DNA of 64,000 nucleotides, from the NCBI GenBank assembly GCA_028753945.1, contig JAPNXP010000002.1, positions 2,666,001 to 2,730,000 of the forward strand. Reading direction: 5' to 3'. Positions 11,079 through 22,060 of the stretch are shown piece after piece (position 1 is the first letter of the stretch; each line of letters begins with the position of its first letter). A program made the translations under genes and the position numbers. The notes beneath the pieces were generated by a model. It was not told where the DNA came from, did no database searches, and saw only the letters and a list, made by a program, of their open reading frames with translations. This DNA is from Hexactinellida sp. DTS-2022. Taxonomy: Eukaryota > Porifera > Hexactinellida.

Positions 11079-11709
11079 GTGAGCTGAAGTCACGGACTAG
11101 TATGGAGTGGAGACAAACCGAGATTTCGGCCCCAACTCATAGGGATGATATATTAGCGGTTTCGTTCCATTCCAGGGACTCATCAGGAGGGTAACCGTCG
11201 CCACCTTATTGCGCTGCCTCGAGCCACTGTCGTTACTTGGGTAACCAGTGCGTCCTGCGTCCTGTGAATATGTTCTGCCGTTGTTCTGCCGTTCTGCCAA
11301 CCTACCAGGGGCAGCGCGGAATGGAGGATTGGTGAAGCTAAGCCTTGCTAAATTTAATCTTATTGACCTCTAACTAAGAAGATTTGAAGAAATGTGATCT
11401 CATATATTGTGTTAATAGCCTCCCTGATTCAGAAATCTCACGTGCAGCCTATGGTTATTATGCCCCGACAAAGTAATGTTGTGCACCCAAGCTGCCGAAC
11501 AGACTTTAGTAATATTGTGTATCCATTTTCCCTGAAAGAACGAACTAATATGGTGTAGCTATTTTGCTAACTATTTGCCTTTTTTCATGATACTATAAAT
11601 ATTCGGGAATTAAAAACTTTCAAAAAATATAACAAAATAATATGATTATTTATATATATTTAAGCATAAAGATCACAACGATACTTTTTCAAAATTTTAG
11701 TTGTTATCG
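11079..11709. other. No recognisable feature
   Basis: A moderately GC-rich stretch (11090-11340) with a duplicated GTTCTGCCG near 11270-11300 is followed by AT-rich DNA. A diverged, partial unit of the 80-bp satellite can be seen near 11460-11570 ('TATGCCCCGAC...GTAGCTATTTTG'). Confidence 0.3.
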
Positions 11710-11943
11710 TTATGCATGTTCTCCATAGTCCGTATCTTTCCTTCGAGGTACTCTATTTTTTCCTTTGTGGCTTTGTATCTCATTGTTATGTTTGTTAATT
11801 AGTTGATTTATACATTCAATTTCCTCGTTATGCCGGTTATTCTGTTCTGTTCGGATGTCCTTGAGTTCTTTGTTTATTTCTAGCTAACTTACGAACTTTG
11901 TTTGAGTATTTTGTATTTTTAGGTCCTGACTTTTGAGTTTCAT
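11710..11943 (-). pseudogene. Coiled-coil-like reading frame with one stop
   Basis: From an ATG at 11943 the minus strand reads 77 codons with one internal TAG. It is rich in K, E, Q and N in a heptad-like pattern (for example LEINKELKDIRTEQNN and EEIECINQLINKHNNEIQ), which suggests a coiled coil. It ends a few bases before the MITE at 11949. A retroelement ORF1 or tethering protein is possible, but I do not recognise it. Confidence 0.4.
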
Positions 11944-11948
11944 TTCAC

Positions 11949-12315
11949 AGGGCGGTAGAAGCAGGTTCGGCAGGTGCGGCCATGGCCACACCAATAATTT
12001 TGGTGACCACACAAATTTTCGGGAGATATTTAATGTGATCTGAATGTTTGATATTAATGTCTCGAAGTGGAAACGTATAATGTATAGTACATAGTATAAG
12101 TTTAACTAGTTAGACATGGAGTCATCGCTCGGATATCATTAATGACTTAGCAAGAATAAAAGCTTGACAAAAGTTGATTTTATGGATATGTAATGATTCA
12201 TGTATCTATGAAAATAATACATAGTAAATATATTTTCATTAATATGTATTTAGTCTTAGGGGGCCCCCCCAAAATGTATGGCCTAGGGCCCCGCACAGTA
12301 TTAATCCGGCCCTGC
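11949..12315. mobile_element. hAT-type MITE (CAGGGCGG...CCGGCCCTG)
   Basis: The left end CAGGGCGGTAGAAGCAGG is followed by 'GGTGCGGCCATGGCCAC' and CAATAATTTTGGT. The right end is TTAATCCGGCCCTG. The same two end types occur at 61290-61535 in reverse. GC-rich ends with AT-rich interior are usual for hAT MITEs. No clean 8-bp duplication is visible. Confidence 0.6.
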
Positions 12316-12317
12316 AC

Positions 12318-12767
12318 ATGACACGTAAACCTTGGCTATCTGAGATGTCCGGATGTTGGAGGTTTGAAAGTTTAAACACTAGATATTTAAAATTTTATTC
12401 GATGTTGATAATATTTGGAAACGCATCTATTGGTTTAATATTTTTTACTATGAGAATATACCTTTTTTTACGCGATTTCGTTTTACGCTGGCTTTACAAG
12501 GAACGCATCTACCGAGTAAAAAGAGGGATACCTGTATTGTATATTTCGCATATTATATTGGTTGGGTATATTCACAACAAATTTTATCCAGAAATTCAAA
12601 AATACCTAGGAAATATACCACCTTGCGCCACTGACACAATACAAATATTTGGGAGGGTTTTCGTCACATTTATAGAGAAACGAGGCCTTGGGTCTCGTTT
12701 GCTTTGCGACGATAGGTGCCATGGAGGATGTTATATACATCCCTTTCTACCATTTCACATAGTTTAA
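12318..12767 (+). CDS. Unrecognised open frame, 149 codons
   Basis: Open from ATG at 12318 to the stop at 12765. The predicted protein has hydrophobic, basic segments (for example YSMLIIFGNASIGLIFFTM near residues 27-45) and a Cys-containing C-terminus. It starts just after the end of the MITE at 12315. No family recognised. Composition looks like translated AT-rich DNA, and chance openness is quite possible. Confidence 0.2.
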   Translation: MTRKPWLSEMSGCWRFESLNTRYLKFYSMLIIFGNASIGLIFFTMRIYLFLRDFVLRWLYKERIYRVKRGIPVLYISHIILVGYIHNKFYPEIQKYLGNIPPCATDTIQIFGRVFVTFIEKRGLGSRLLCDDRCHGGCYIHPFLPFHIV

Positions 12768-13428
12768 CTTGTGTACCTATAATACCCGTTGAAAGCTAAC
12801 TCCTAGGTTCATTTTGAATTTTAATCAATATATTACTTATTCTTTGTAAACAACAACAATAAATATTCATATTAGAAATTTCTAAATGCGAATTTCTAAA
12901 CAAGCACACTTGTTTACCTAGGGACGTCACCACGGGGAATATAGGGGTGCAATCCAGCCCCCCCCCGGGTAAAATCCTCCCCCAGGGCAATGCCCCCCCC
13001 CCTGGTAAACATTTTATAACTTTCATTCTTCTGATCCACCCCTGTACGAGGCTCCAATTTCCCCTGTACATTGGCCAAGATCCCTGGACACCCAAATATT
13101 TTCTCGCACGCTCCGCTCGCTCGTCTAAGATGTAAACCTACACTTATACTGAAATGAATTACATTAACCAAATATTCTTATTATGTTTGTCATGATATAC
13201 ATGCGATCATGTTATTTAGTCTTATTCAGTTTGACTTAAATCAAAATGATCACTCAGGAACGCAGAAAATTTTGAATTATATAAAGAGAATCCCTGTACG
13301 CTTGAATAGGGTGTTAATTAACTGATTATTATTATTTTAACATTGTAACGTGTCTATTTAGCTTTTACTTGTGTGCTAACTGACAGCCAATACTTGGCAG
13401 TTTTGGATTTATAAAACTCGTTAGCCAC
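12768..13428. other. No gene; C-rich low-complexity patch
   Basis: Positions 12945-13015 hold runs of C interrupted by GGGTAAAATCC and GGTAAACATTT. Starting near 12922 (GGGACGTCACC) the region resembles a hAT-like terminus. The opposite-strand frames here are low-complexity shadows. Confidence 0.4.
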
Positions 13429-13436
13429 CGTGGGGT

Positions 13437-13751
13437 CAGGGGCGTCAGAAGTGGGGGGGCACAGGGGGGCACGTGCACCCCTCAAAAATCTCGGTGCCCC
13501 CCCCACGGTGCCCCCATCATCTGTGCATTCCCTCGCCTGTGCCTCTTTCCCTGTCCAAATAGATGAAATAACAACACCAATGATACACATGAGTTCAAAT
13601 ATCATGATACTACTGCTCTTATCCGATGAGAAACTATCAAAAAAGACATAAAATCACGTGAGATTTTATACTACTAAGAATTAGCTTTTTGTCTGTGCCC
13701 CCTCGAAATTCTGATTGCCCCCTCTCCGATTTCACGCTTCCGACGCCCCTG
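13437..13751. mobile_element. 315-bp hAT-type MITE with 8-bp target duplication
   Basis: Ends are CAGGGGCGTCAGAAG and the complement CTTCCGACGCCCCTG, followed inward by G-rich (left) and C-rich (right) tracts ending in GGGGGCAC-type motifs. Both sides are flanked by CGTGGGGT (13429-13436 and 13752-13759). Superfamily by ends plus 8-bp duplication: hAT. It sits about 45 bp before the zinc-finger/jerky pseudogene. Confidence 0.9.
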
Positions 13752-13797
13752 CGTGGGGTATGGACGAAATCATTCTACCTGACTTTCAGAACAGCCC

Positions 13798-15432
13798 ATA
13801 TTGGAATGTCCCCACTGTGATGAGAAATTCAAAAATCAACAAGGATTGATGGTACACCTAAAATGTCAACACGGTAGCATTTCAGAAAGTACTAATGTAG
13901 AAATAAACAACGTCACACTTACTTTTTGTATAGCTGAAATCGAAGATGTTTAGAACGTTTATACAGAAGAACTACAGCTAGGAGTATCTGAAACGCAAGA
14001 TATTTCAATTGAGCCACTTGCTAAAAGATCCTGTAGTCAAGATAGTAGACGGCAGTATAATTGAGTGTTCAAAGAGAAAATTGTTTCAAATCTTGAAGCA
14101 GGGGTATCACCCATGCTACTAGCTCAGAAACATACTATCAGCAAATCAATGTTATATATGTGGCGCTCGAACAAGGGAAATATAATGTTGGCGGCTTCAA
14201 ATGACCACAAAAATGACCACGAAAATTAGACCTTCGACAAAATACGCGGAATTATATAGGGATCTAAGGAAGATTTCCTAAAAGCTCGTAGTAAAGGACA
14301 CCGAGTTGATTTCAACTGGATATGGTCAAAAGCTAGAATTCTATACAGGAAGAAAACGAACGATCCAAATGCCATCGTAGGGAAGCATGTAATCGTGAAC
14401 TTTATCAAACGAAATTATTTAGGATTACGCTCTCGCCAGAGAAATCGTAAGTTAAGCAAGGAGAACTTTCGTCTCCCGATGTAACAATGGCATGCTACTA
14501 CCAGAGAGCGGTTGATAAGGACAGGATGTGCAGACTCTATAACTCCAAATGGGTAGGTATGCACCGGAGCAGCGATTTAATGTTGATCAATCTCCTTCAT
14601 CTCCGTGAACATAAAGTTTGGATAACCCAAGGAAAAAGGATAAGTGAGGATGAAAGAAATGCGTGGCACCCAGATGTTGATGTGTATTTTCAAGAAAACG
14701 CATGGGCAGATACCGCATTTTCTGTCGAATGGGTAAAACGTACCCTCTCCCCCATAGTTCAACATAGTATTGATCGTTTTGTCCTATTTTGCGACAATTT
14801 ATCAGCACAGGTATCTGACGAATTTAAGAAATCTGTTTCAGATTTAAATGGCGTTTGCTGGAATGGATTACCTAATGCAACTGACATCTGGCAACCGGTA
14901 GCTGCTGTATATGCTGAATTACTGAAAGTATTCCTAAACCAAAAGCATCATGAGTGGCTTGACTCCTATGACAATGCCACCAAGTGGTATGAAAGCACGC
15001 AAAGTTTTAGCAGGAAAGAGCGGCGTATTTGCTTACTCATTGGGTAGGTGAAGCATATAAAAAATTGGTAAATTCGCAGTAAGATTCATTCAGATTGCGG
15101 ATATGGCAAAGACTGGTTGTTTCATGACCGCTGATGGTACTGAGGATCACCTGGTGCAACCAGAAGGATTACCTGGCTACAATATTCCTCCTCCCTCTAT
15201 GATTGAACCAGACTCTGTAACTCCAGGCATGCAAAACCCAGAACCAAATGAAAATGTAGATATTGAACCCGAGAACGAAAGTCTTCTAAATGATGATGAT
15301 GATGAGCGTGAACAACTTGAGGACAATAAAGTTAATAGGATTTTCACCATGAACTCGTTGGAAAACAAGTTAAAGTGTTATATGAAAATGGGTGGTTTAT
15401 TGGAAAGATCCAATATTTTAACTTTGGTTTGA
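13798..15432 (+). pseudogene. C2H2 zinc finger + jerky/pogo-type DDE transposase, decayed
   Basis: Starts with a C2H2 finger, ECPHCDEKF...HLKCQHG (13800-13875). A first helix-turn-helix follows (KEKIVSNLEAGVSPMLLAQ..., near 14076-14190), then a CENP-B/Tc5-type DNA-binding helix region (VDFNWIWSKARILYRK... near 14305-14440). The DDE endonuclease follows: first D in RFNVDQSP near 14590 (out of frame with its neighbours), ISEDERNAWHPDVDVYFQ, second D in RFVLFCDNLSAQ (near 14790), and third in NATDIWQPVAAVYAELLK (near 14880-14930). The tail is GCFMTADGTEDHLVQPEGL and an acidic end. At least four in-frame stops and several frameshifts. Transposase of the pogo/Tigger/jerky group, or a domesticated relative that died. 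Confidence 0.9.
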
Positions 15433-15739
15433 TGAGTTTAAACTTTAAAGTAGTATTTGAAGATGATGCAATTGATTATATATCAAAGAAAGATATAGAC
15501 GATGTTGAATTATTCTTGATAAATTAATGAATGATACTATGATAGGTATATTATTTTTGGTTTTATAATCTCAGGCTGGGCAGTTCCTTAAGAGTTCCTT
15601 AAATTATTGCCAATTCTACCCTGGCGTTCCTTATAAAGGTGTTCCTTATAAAAAACAATCGTGTAAAGAGGATAAATAGAATACAAATTAAGGAAAATAA
15701 TTAGGTTTTTCAATTCCAGAGGAAACTTAGCCTTAAATG
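15433..15739. other. No gene seen
   Basis: AT-rich. GTTCCTTA(T)A is repeated four times between 15592 and 15652. Otherwise nothing. Confidence 0.4.
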
Positions 15740-16020
15740 GATTTTGATCAATGTCCGCGGCGGATTTGGTGTAACTTATAGTAAAGAGTTAATTTAGCAC
15801 TATTACAGAACTTGCGCCTAATAGAGTAAATTGCTAGCTCTTACATTATCTAGTATGGATTCACTATTAGGCTAAACTTTGACTATGAATATCAAATTCA
15901 AATTTTTCGATTTTTGAAATTCTGAGTATCTATGTCCTTCTTAGAATAATTAGTACTGGTCAAAAATGCAATAATAATTGGGTTATCGGGTGTCGAAAAT
16001 CGACTGGTCTATCTCCTTAA
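15740..16020 (+). mobile_element. T4 element, 3'-end fragment
   Basis: Matches the last ~280 bp of the T4 element at 53950-54228 (GGCGGAT(C/T)TG, 'GTAACT(A/T)ATAGTAAAGAG', 'TTGCGCCTA', CATTATCTAGTATGGATTC). It ends CTATCTCCTTAA at 16020. The terminal repeat itself has diverged (GAAAATCGACTGGTCTATC). Confidence 0.8.
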
Positions 16021-16569
16021 CGATCACAAATAAATTGTTTAACTAGCTAATTATATTTAGTGAGTTTAACTCCTCCATAATATTGTAAGTTCGAAAATTT
16101 TGCAGTAGTATAATACTTAAAAATCGTTTCATGTAAATAGCCATTTTGTAGCAACTAATAATGTTATTATGCTGGTAAATCTCAAATGTCTAAATACAAA
16201 TTATTCCTGTTTGAATTCCTTTGGACGGTTAGTGTATCTTAGTGGTATTTATATTCAAAGCCGGGGAGTGATCTCTCCACAGAACAGAGTTTAATTTAAC
16301 TAAACTTTCATTACATGTGTCTCATTGGCTACATATGTGGACTTAGATGATTCAGAATAAATTGAATATCTACTTGTACTTAAACTTGAGGAATTTCAAT
16401 TATACTAATCACGTACTTAATGCATTTGTTGGCTTTCAATTTACCCCATATTGTCATTGATGTATTACCCGAATGACGATCCTAAGTTTTTAAAGAATAG
16501 ATAAATACTTCGTTTTGACAAAATTTTGACAATAAATGATATAACATGTCCAAAAATATTCATATCGTT
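16021..16569. other. No recognisable feature
   Basis: AT-rich DNA without open frames of note on either strand. I see no repeat matched elsewhere in the window. Confidence 0.4.
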
Positions 16570-17065
16570 ATGGCAATGAAAGTTCGTGCAAATAATTTCT
16601 CCTCGGTAGAGATTACGCAGCTAGTTAACTTAGTTCTAGAGAAAAAGACCAAACTATTTGGTGCCGTATTAAGATGAAAAGAGTAAGATTTTGGAAGATA
16701 TCGTAAAAAGAAATATCACAGAATGGAACTTTCAAGAATCAAAGAGGATGTCTCCAAAAATGGTCGAATGTATTTGCTAAGTATAAACCAATAATCTGTA
16801 TCAGGGTATATTATAAGCCCATTTTTTTATTCCTGGCCCATTTTTTTATTCCTATTTCATTTTTACTCCCTTGAATAGTGAGTTTTTATCGTCTGATATC
16901 CATTTCAAGATTCCATTTCTACCGAAAATCCATTTTTTTATTCCGCGAAAACAATAAGAAACTTTTTTTTAATCCTTATAAAATACTCTGATCTGTATGA
17001 AAGTCTCTTCAGGTCGAAGGACTGCTGGTGGCTCACCTACAGCCGAACCAACAGAAATGTAGACT
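16570..17065 (+). pseudogene. Myb/SANT-like DNA-binding protein fragment
   Basis: The frame from about 16570 reads AMKVRANNFSSVEITQLVNL followed by EKKTKLFGAV, the start of the Myb/SANT-like domain found in proteins linked to Harbinger/PIF elements and many transposon-derived regulators. After a frameshift it continues to KWSNVFAKYKP at about 16760-16793. A 189-bp MITE (16802-16990) is inserted there, and the frame resumes with SGRRTAGGSPTAEPTEM and a stop at 17061. The post-domain 'GG.P' pattern fits that family. One in-frame TGA and a frameshift, so a pseudogene. Confidence 0.7.
16802..16990. mobile_element. 189-bp hAT-type MITE with 8-bp target duplication
   Basis: Starts CAGGGTATATTATAAG and ends CTTATAAAATACTCTG, flanked by ATCTGTAT at 16794-16801 and 16991-16998. 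The interior repeats CCCATTTTTTTATTCC. It interrupts the Myb/SANT-like frame, which reads on after it. Confidence 0.9.
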
Positions 17066-18620
17066 AGTTAATCAATACAACAGTAATTACCACTGTTAAA
17101 TTGAATTGGATTGATGGTATCGTTGCTGAAATAAATCAATTCGATTTGAGAAATATGTTTGAGATACTTTAAGAAACAGAACCATTCATTGGGAGACAAT
17201 TCTGCAAAGTATAAATAGAGTGGAATGGTAAAATTGTGAAATATGATCAAAGCGGCTGGCAACTGATATTGAATCTGTTTCGAACAATATGGAATTGAAT
17301 TGAATAAAAAATTTGTTGAATTCTGCTAAAGAAATGTTGGATATATTTCGACTCCTAGTTGACAACTCAAACGCATACCAATCATCCGAATTGGTTGTGT
17401 GGTTTGATACATTTACATGACAGAGAACTGCAGCAGCTCTTTCGGACAGGATGCCACACAGGAAGGTGACTAGCTTCCTGAGAGGGAGAAGTGGGCAGTG
17501 GAGTTGGAGATGTATCGAATGCTGAGACACTGCTTGGTCCAAGAATGGTTCTTTAACCAATGGGTAGCTGTGAACTCCTTCATCGTCAGGTGAGCAAAGG
17601 ACTACAGTTTTTTTGATGAGCCCTACAGCCACCTTTTTGTAGTACTCGTGTGCCAGATCGAGGCAATTGCTGGGATATTCCTCTTGTTCCATAACCAGAG
17701 TGACATTCTCCTCAGATACGAGGTCTCTGTTGGGTACTAGGAGGAACGGTAAAAACAAAATTTGCTTCAACAGGCCTGGATGTCTGGATGGAGGTCTGAC
17801 AGTGATGCGACAGGGGAGAACTAGTGTAAACCCATTCTCGACACTCATTTTCGGATTAGGTAGAGGGTCAGTTCGCTATACAGCTTGGTTAGTACGTTGT
17901 TTGAGCCAGAGTCTTTTACTTTCAGCAGAGCCGCGAATAGTTAGGCGTTGACTGGGATCAGATACAGCTGATTCATTTCCTCGTGTCTCTACATTAATTC
18001 CCAACAGGCCTTCAGTTTGGCTACGTTTTGTATTTACTACTAAAGATATATGTATCTGTAATCCTGGAAGAAACCCAGCACTTGGTACTGTCTGTATATC
18101 TTCAGTTCGTGGTTAGTGGAGATGTCTTTCTAGGCCCCGGGTCTGCTCGTGAGTATGATTGTTGATTTTGTCAGAAACTGGCGTGTGATCAACAGAACAA
18201 GGAATGTTTTCCCGAATGGTACCTTTCTTGTAAACTCATCGAGTCCGTCTATTATCAGCAGCAGTCCCTGTCCACTCGATTTCGCTCAAATGCTTTTCTA
18301 AATCAAATGTCCAACAAGGTCCCACAGGTAATCCCAGACAGAGTGACTTTTGAAAGAACTCGGATCCACCTTCCTGTCCTCTAATACCGTGTGGACTCCA
18401 GAGAGTGCCATTCTGTGTTGCGACATGCAAGAGTGGGGTTGGTTAACCGATCTTACGCTACAGTTACAATTCGATTTATCGCCACGGTTAACCGGTTAAA
18501 CGCCCATCGTACTCAATTCAATTAATCCTTTATAAAATATTATATTACAGAATACGACTTAGCTGTATAAAGTATAATCACATAAGTATATTAATATATA
18601 CATTTCCTGCTATTGGTATA

Positions 18621-18803
18621 CAGTGGAACTTCGTTAATGCGAACACCAACGGACGGTAAATTTTGTTCGCTTTGTCTGAAGTTCGTATAAACCGGAGTAA
18701 TATCCATTCAATAGGCATTGCAGGGACTTGATTCTGTGAATCTGTTTGTTCGTCTTATCTGGAAATTAGTACTAAATGTGTTCGTACTAACAAGGTTCTA
18801 CTG
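18621..18803. mobile_element. 183-bp pogo/Tigger-type MITE
   Basis: CAGTGGAACTTCGTTAATGC at the left and GTTCGTACTAACAAGGTTC... TACTG at the right form an inverted repeat, with TA duplications at 18619-18620 and 18804-18805. A sister copy is at 38575-38754. The ends are typical of pogo/Tigger relatives of Tc1/mariner. Confidence 0.87.
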
Positions 18804-18837
18804 TATTTAAATCAATTTGAATAAAAAAATTATTAGC

Positions 18838-20221
18838 GGTGTCCCTTATAGGGAAAAATCGGAAATATCGATCCAAAAAACAACATAAATTAATTTTTTT
18901 TTTGTACCAAACACTGCCGAAGGACCATAACTAACGTTTGTATATGGTTTTGAGCCACGTACGCACGTATTTTCAGAGTTATGAGCTATTTTGTACAGCG
19001 TATCACTGGTTTCTCCACTTTGAACTATTATCAGTACTGTATTCCTCAACAATGGTAAGATTGGTGGTATCATTACTCTATCCTAGCAATCAATGAAGAA
19101 AATAAAGAACAATTGATCAAAAAAAATTCGCAAAAAGTGAAAATCTAAACATTTATGGTCTATAATCTCATTCGAGGGTACGTTTTCTTGTCCATTTTCT
19201 ATCTCAGGCACCCGAGCAGCTAGAATCAACAATACGTCTCAAAATGCTCGCAATACCCGACTTCCTATACGTTCATAATACATTTTGGGACCCTAACACC
19301 CTCCGTTTTCAAAATGATCCCTATATGGGCATGTAATTGCCCAATTTTGATGACACAGCAAAATTTATATCAACGAAAGTATAAACTCTAGAGTTTAGCT
19401 CTAACCATCTATTCATATCAATATCCTAATAAAACTCATTGGAAGTACAAATGAGACTCATAACCAAATGGTCACTCTTCCATAAATTTTCATACCCATA
19501 TATGGTGGTGTCATTTCAGAAATGAAACCATGAACTTTGAAATTAAATAATAAGCTAGAGCTTAGTTCCAACTTCCTAGTAACATCAATAATCCATTTTA
19601 AGTTAGATGGTATGGTTATCGAATACTACTTCGTAAATTTAATCGTGTGGGGATTCTTTGCTGCCTTTTTCTCAAAATAATATAAATGCCGGTGTTTGGG
19701 GGCTAATGTCACGGAGTGTGACGAAATCAAGATAGTTTAAGAGCTCAAATTTTTTCTACAAGTTCTATACCACTAACATTTAAAAACAAGTGATTGAATA
19801 AGCAAAAAACACCAAACTTCTACTAATTAGAGAGAAACAATCTCAAAATAAAATAAACAATCAAAAATCCTTCCATTTAGACGCTCTCCCCTTCATATTC
19901 GTTGATGGAATTTCGAAATCACATGTTATTGGACACTGGTTGGAAAGATTGGGCCTTTATATAGTTGAATTGAGCTAGAGAACATTCTAGAACAATTAGA
20001 AACTAAGTAGATGCTTGACACTGCCTATGCTATATTGAATAGACGCACATAACTGTATATTAAAAGAATCCATACCTAGACAAAACAATTCAATATGCAC
20101 TTGAATGAATACATTCTTCGCTATTTTTATCCAGGCAAAGTTCTGAGGTTACTTGGAAGTATTCAATGAATCTATAGACATGTTCTACAGTGATTTATCA
20201 GTTTACTATAAGGGACACCGT
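18838..20221 (+). mobile_element. Family X-related element with CGGTGTCCC ends
   Basis: The left end CGGTGTCCCTTATAG and right end CTATAAGGGACACCG are perfect inverted repeats, with TTAG outside both. Inside, the order of motifs (AATTGATCAAAAAA, CATTCGAGGGTACG, AATACCCGACTTCC, TATATGGGCATGTAATT, CCATATATGGTGGTGTCA) matches the right arm of the family X element. At 19335 GGGCATGTAATTGCCC is the uninterrupted form of the RAG1-like transposon's target site. Confidence 0.75.
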
Positions 20222-20379
20222 TAGTGGTGATGGGAAATTAACTAATTTGTAACTCAGAGAGGAAAAGCGATAAATTCAAGTAACACAAGTGAAAAATGAT
20301 CAGCACACATGGTTTCCCATTATGTAAATATTACATATTGTGAGCCTGGGACGCACCGTTTTCGATATTGCCCTATATG

Positions 20380-22060
20380 GTAGTGTGAATGTGACCAATT
20401 TTGATGACACATGCAAATTTTATCTCCTAAACGGGAGACTCTAGAGCTTAGCTCTAAATTACTAATCACATTGATATATCATCTCTAAATCATTGCAAAG
20501 TCAAAAATCACTCAAAACCAAATGGTTACCTAGCTATAAATTCGAATGCCCATATATGGAGGTGTCACTCTCCCTGATGGCACCGTGTGTGATACCCTTA
20601 AGGAAGCAGCCCGTAGACGAGGCCTGTTGGAGGATGATCAGGAATCTGATGACTGCTTAACAGCAGCTGCCATAAGTGAAGTACCAACACATCTACGCCA
20701 GCTGTTTGTGACTATTCTTTTGTTCAACGAGCCATCTGAACCACTAGCTTTGTGGAATAAGCATAAAATCTCCCTTTCTGAGCACTATTTATTTAATTAG
20801 GATTACATATTCTAATTAATTTCAAAAATTTAATACTTTATACATTAATTTCCCAAAATGTGCTGATATTCAACAGACCGGCTAACTGGATATGAATATC
20901 TAACTGTTAACGCTACCTACGACTTCTCATGACGTTTACGTCATGGGTAAAATCAATACCTTTTACGATGTCAATTCAATTAGTATATAAGTTCCTTTAC
21001 CTTACAGTATAGTATATTAAAAATAACTAACATCATTGATTTCATTCTTAAACTTGCCTATATTCAATGAAAACATATATAGCGTTGCTATGTAATATAA
21101 GCCATAGATATAGTATCTAGTAGAAAATAATGATAACTTGAAACACTTTGTTTTTACTTCATAACTCGTCAAATAAATATGCATTCAACTTGCTTTTACG
21201 AGAAAATCACCAATATTATCTAAATTTATATTATTTATTTGGAATTCAAAAATTTAGGTCAATTTTTCGATGGAATTTCCCAATTTTAGAGAAATGTGGC
21301 CATACAACTTTGCGAAATTAGAGAAAAATGTGGAAACGCTCTGAACGTTATTTGGATATATATATAAACTACATCTCCCCGAAATTTCAAGTTGATACGA
21401 TAAATAATCACGGAGTTCTCTAGCTTTTTCCACAGCCGGTATTATAAAATATTTCTGTGGAGAAGAGGGTTTAGAAGGACACAATAGTGGCACAAACCTT
21501 CAATACTTCTGACAGATAATCGTTTGAAGATAATTGAAGCAGTTCATTTTCCTCGAAAACGTTTACTGATAGTGTTAGCAAGTTAGAGCTAAGCTCTTGC
21601 ACAACTCTGATTTTCATAATCGATGGTTTGTGATGGTCACATGACACCTCCATATATGGGCATGGGCTTTTAAGAATGGTAACTATTTGGAAAATAGTCC
21701 AATTTGTTATTCCAATGATATATGCATGATATATTGATGTGAATAATCGATTAGAGCTAAGCTTTACTTTCTCTAGTTTATGAGATAAAAAATTGCTGAA
21801 TCATCAAAATGTGGCACATATCCATGCCAATATATGGTCATTTGAAAATACGGGGCGTCTGAGGGTCACAAAATGTATTAGGGACGCATAGGAAGTCGTA
21901 TATTGCGAGCCTTTTTCACTAGTGCATTTTAATTCTAGGTGCACGGGTGTCTGAGAAATGTATTCAGAGGGGTGTGTTAGAAATAGGACCCCAAGGATAG
22001 ATAATGGCCCTAACTTCGCGAATTTTCTCTTTCTATATGATTCTTAATCAATTTTGGTAT
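20380..22060. mobile_element. Family X-related foldback copy
   Basis: GCCCATATATGGAGGTGTCA at 20551-20570 and its exact complement at 21644-21663 sit at the inner ends of two arms that match family X in opposite orientations (20380-20570 and 21644-22060). The 1.07-kb middle carries a Helitron helicase fragment that the other X copies lack. Confidence 0.65.
20555..20797 (+). pseudogene. Helitron helicase fragment
   Basis: The open stretch reads LPDGTVCDTLKEAARRRGLL, EDDQESDDCLTAAAISEVP, then THLRQLFVTILLFNEPSEP, LALWNKHKISLSEHYL. The pattern 'T.(K/Q)EA....GLLEDD.E...CL.EA.....P..LR.LF(V)TIL' and '(A/V)LW.K' is the segment of Helitron replicases between the helicase ATP-binding part and the later helicase motifs. 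It is only about 80 codons, without helicase motifs on either side, so it is a fragment. Base composition is less AT-rich than the surroundings. Confidence 0.85.

Noticed and set aside
12796..13171. Overlapping Pro/Gly-rich frames on both strands
   Set aside because: Low-complexity translation of C-runs in a hAT-like terminal patch.
13354..13651. Frames reading across the G/C-rich MITE
   Set aside because: They cross both borders of a defined 315-bp MITE and show no conserved motif.
18838..20221. TTAA target site for the CGGTGTCCC-ended element
   Set aside because: The outside sequence is TTAG on both sides, not TTAA, and the element could not be assigned to that class.
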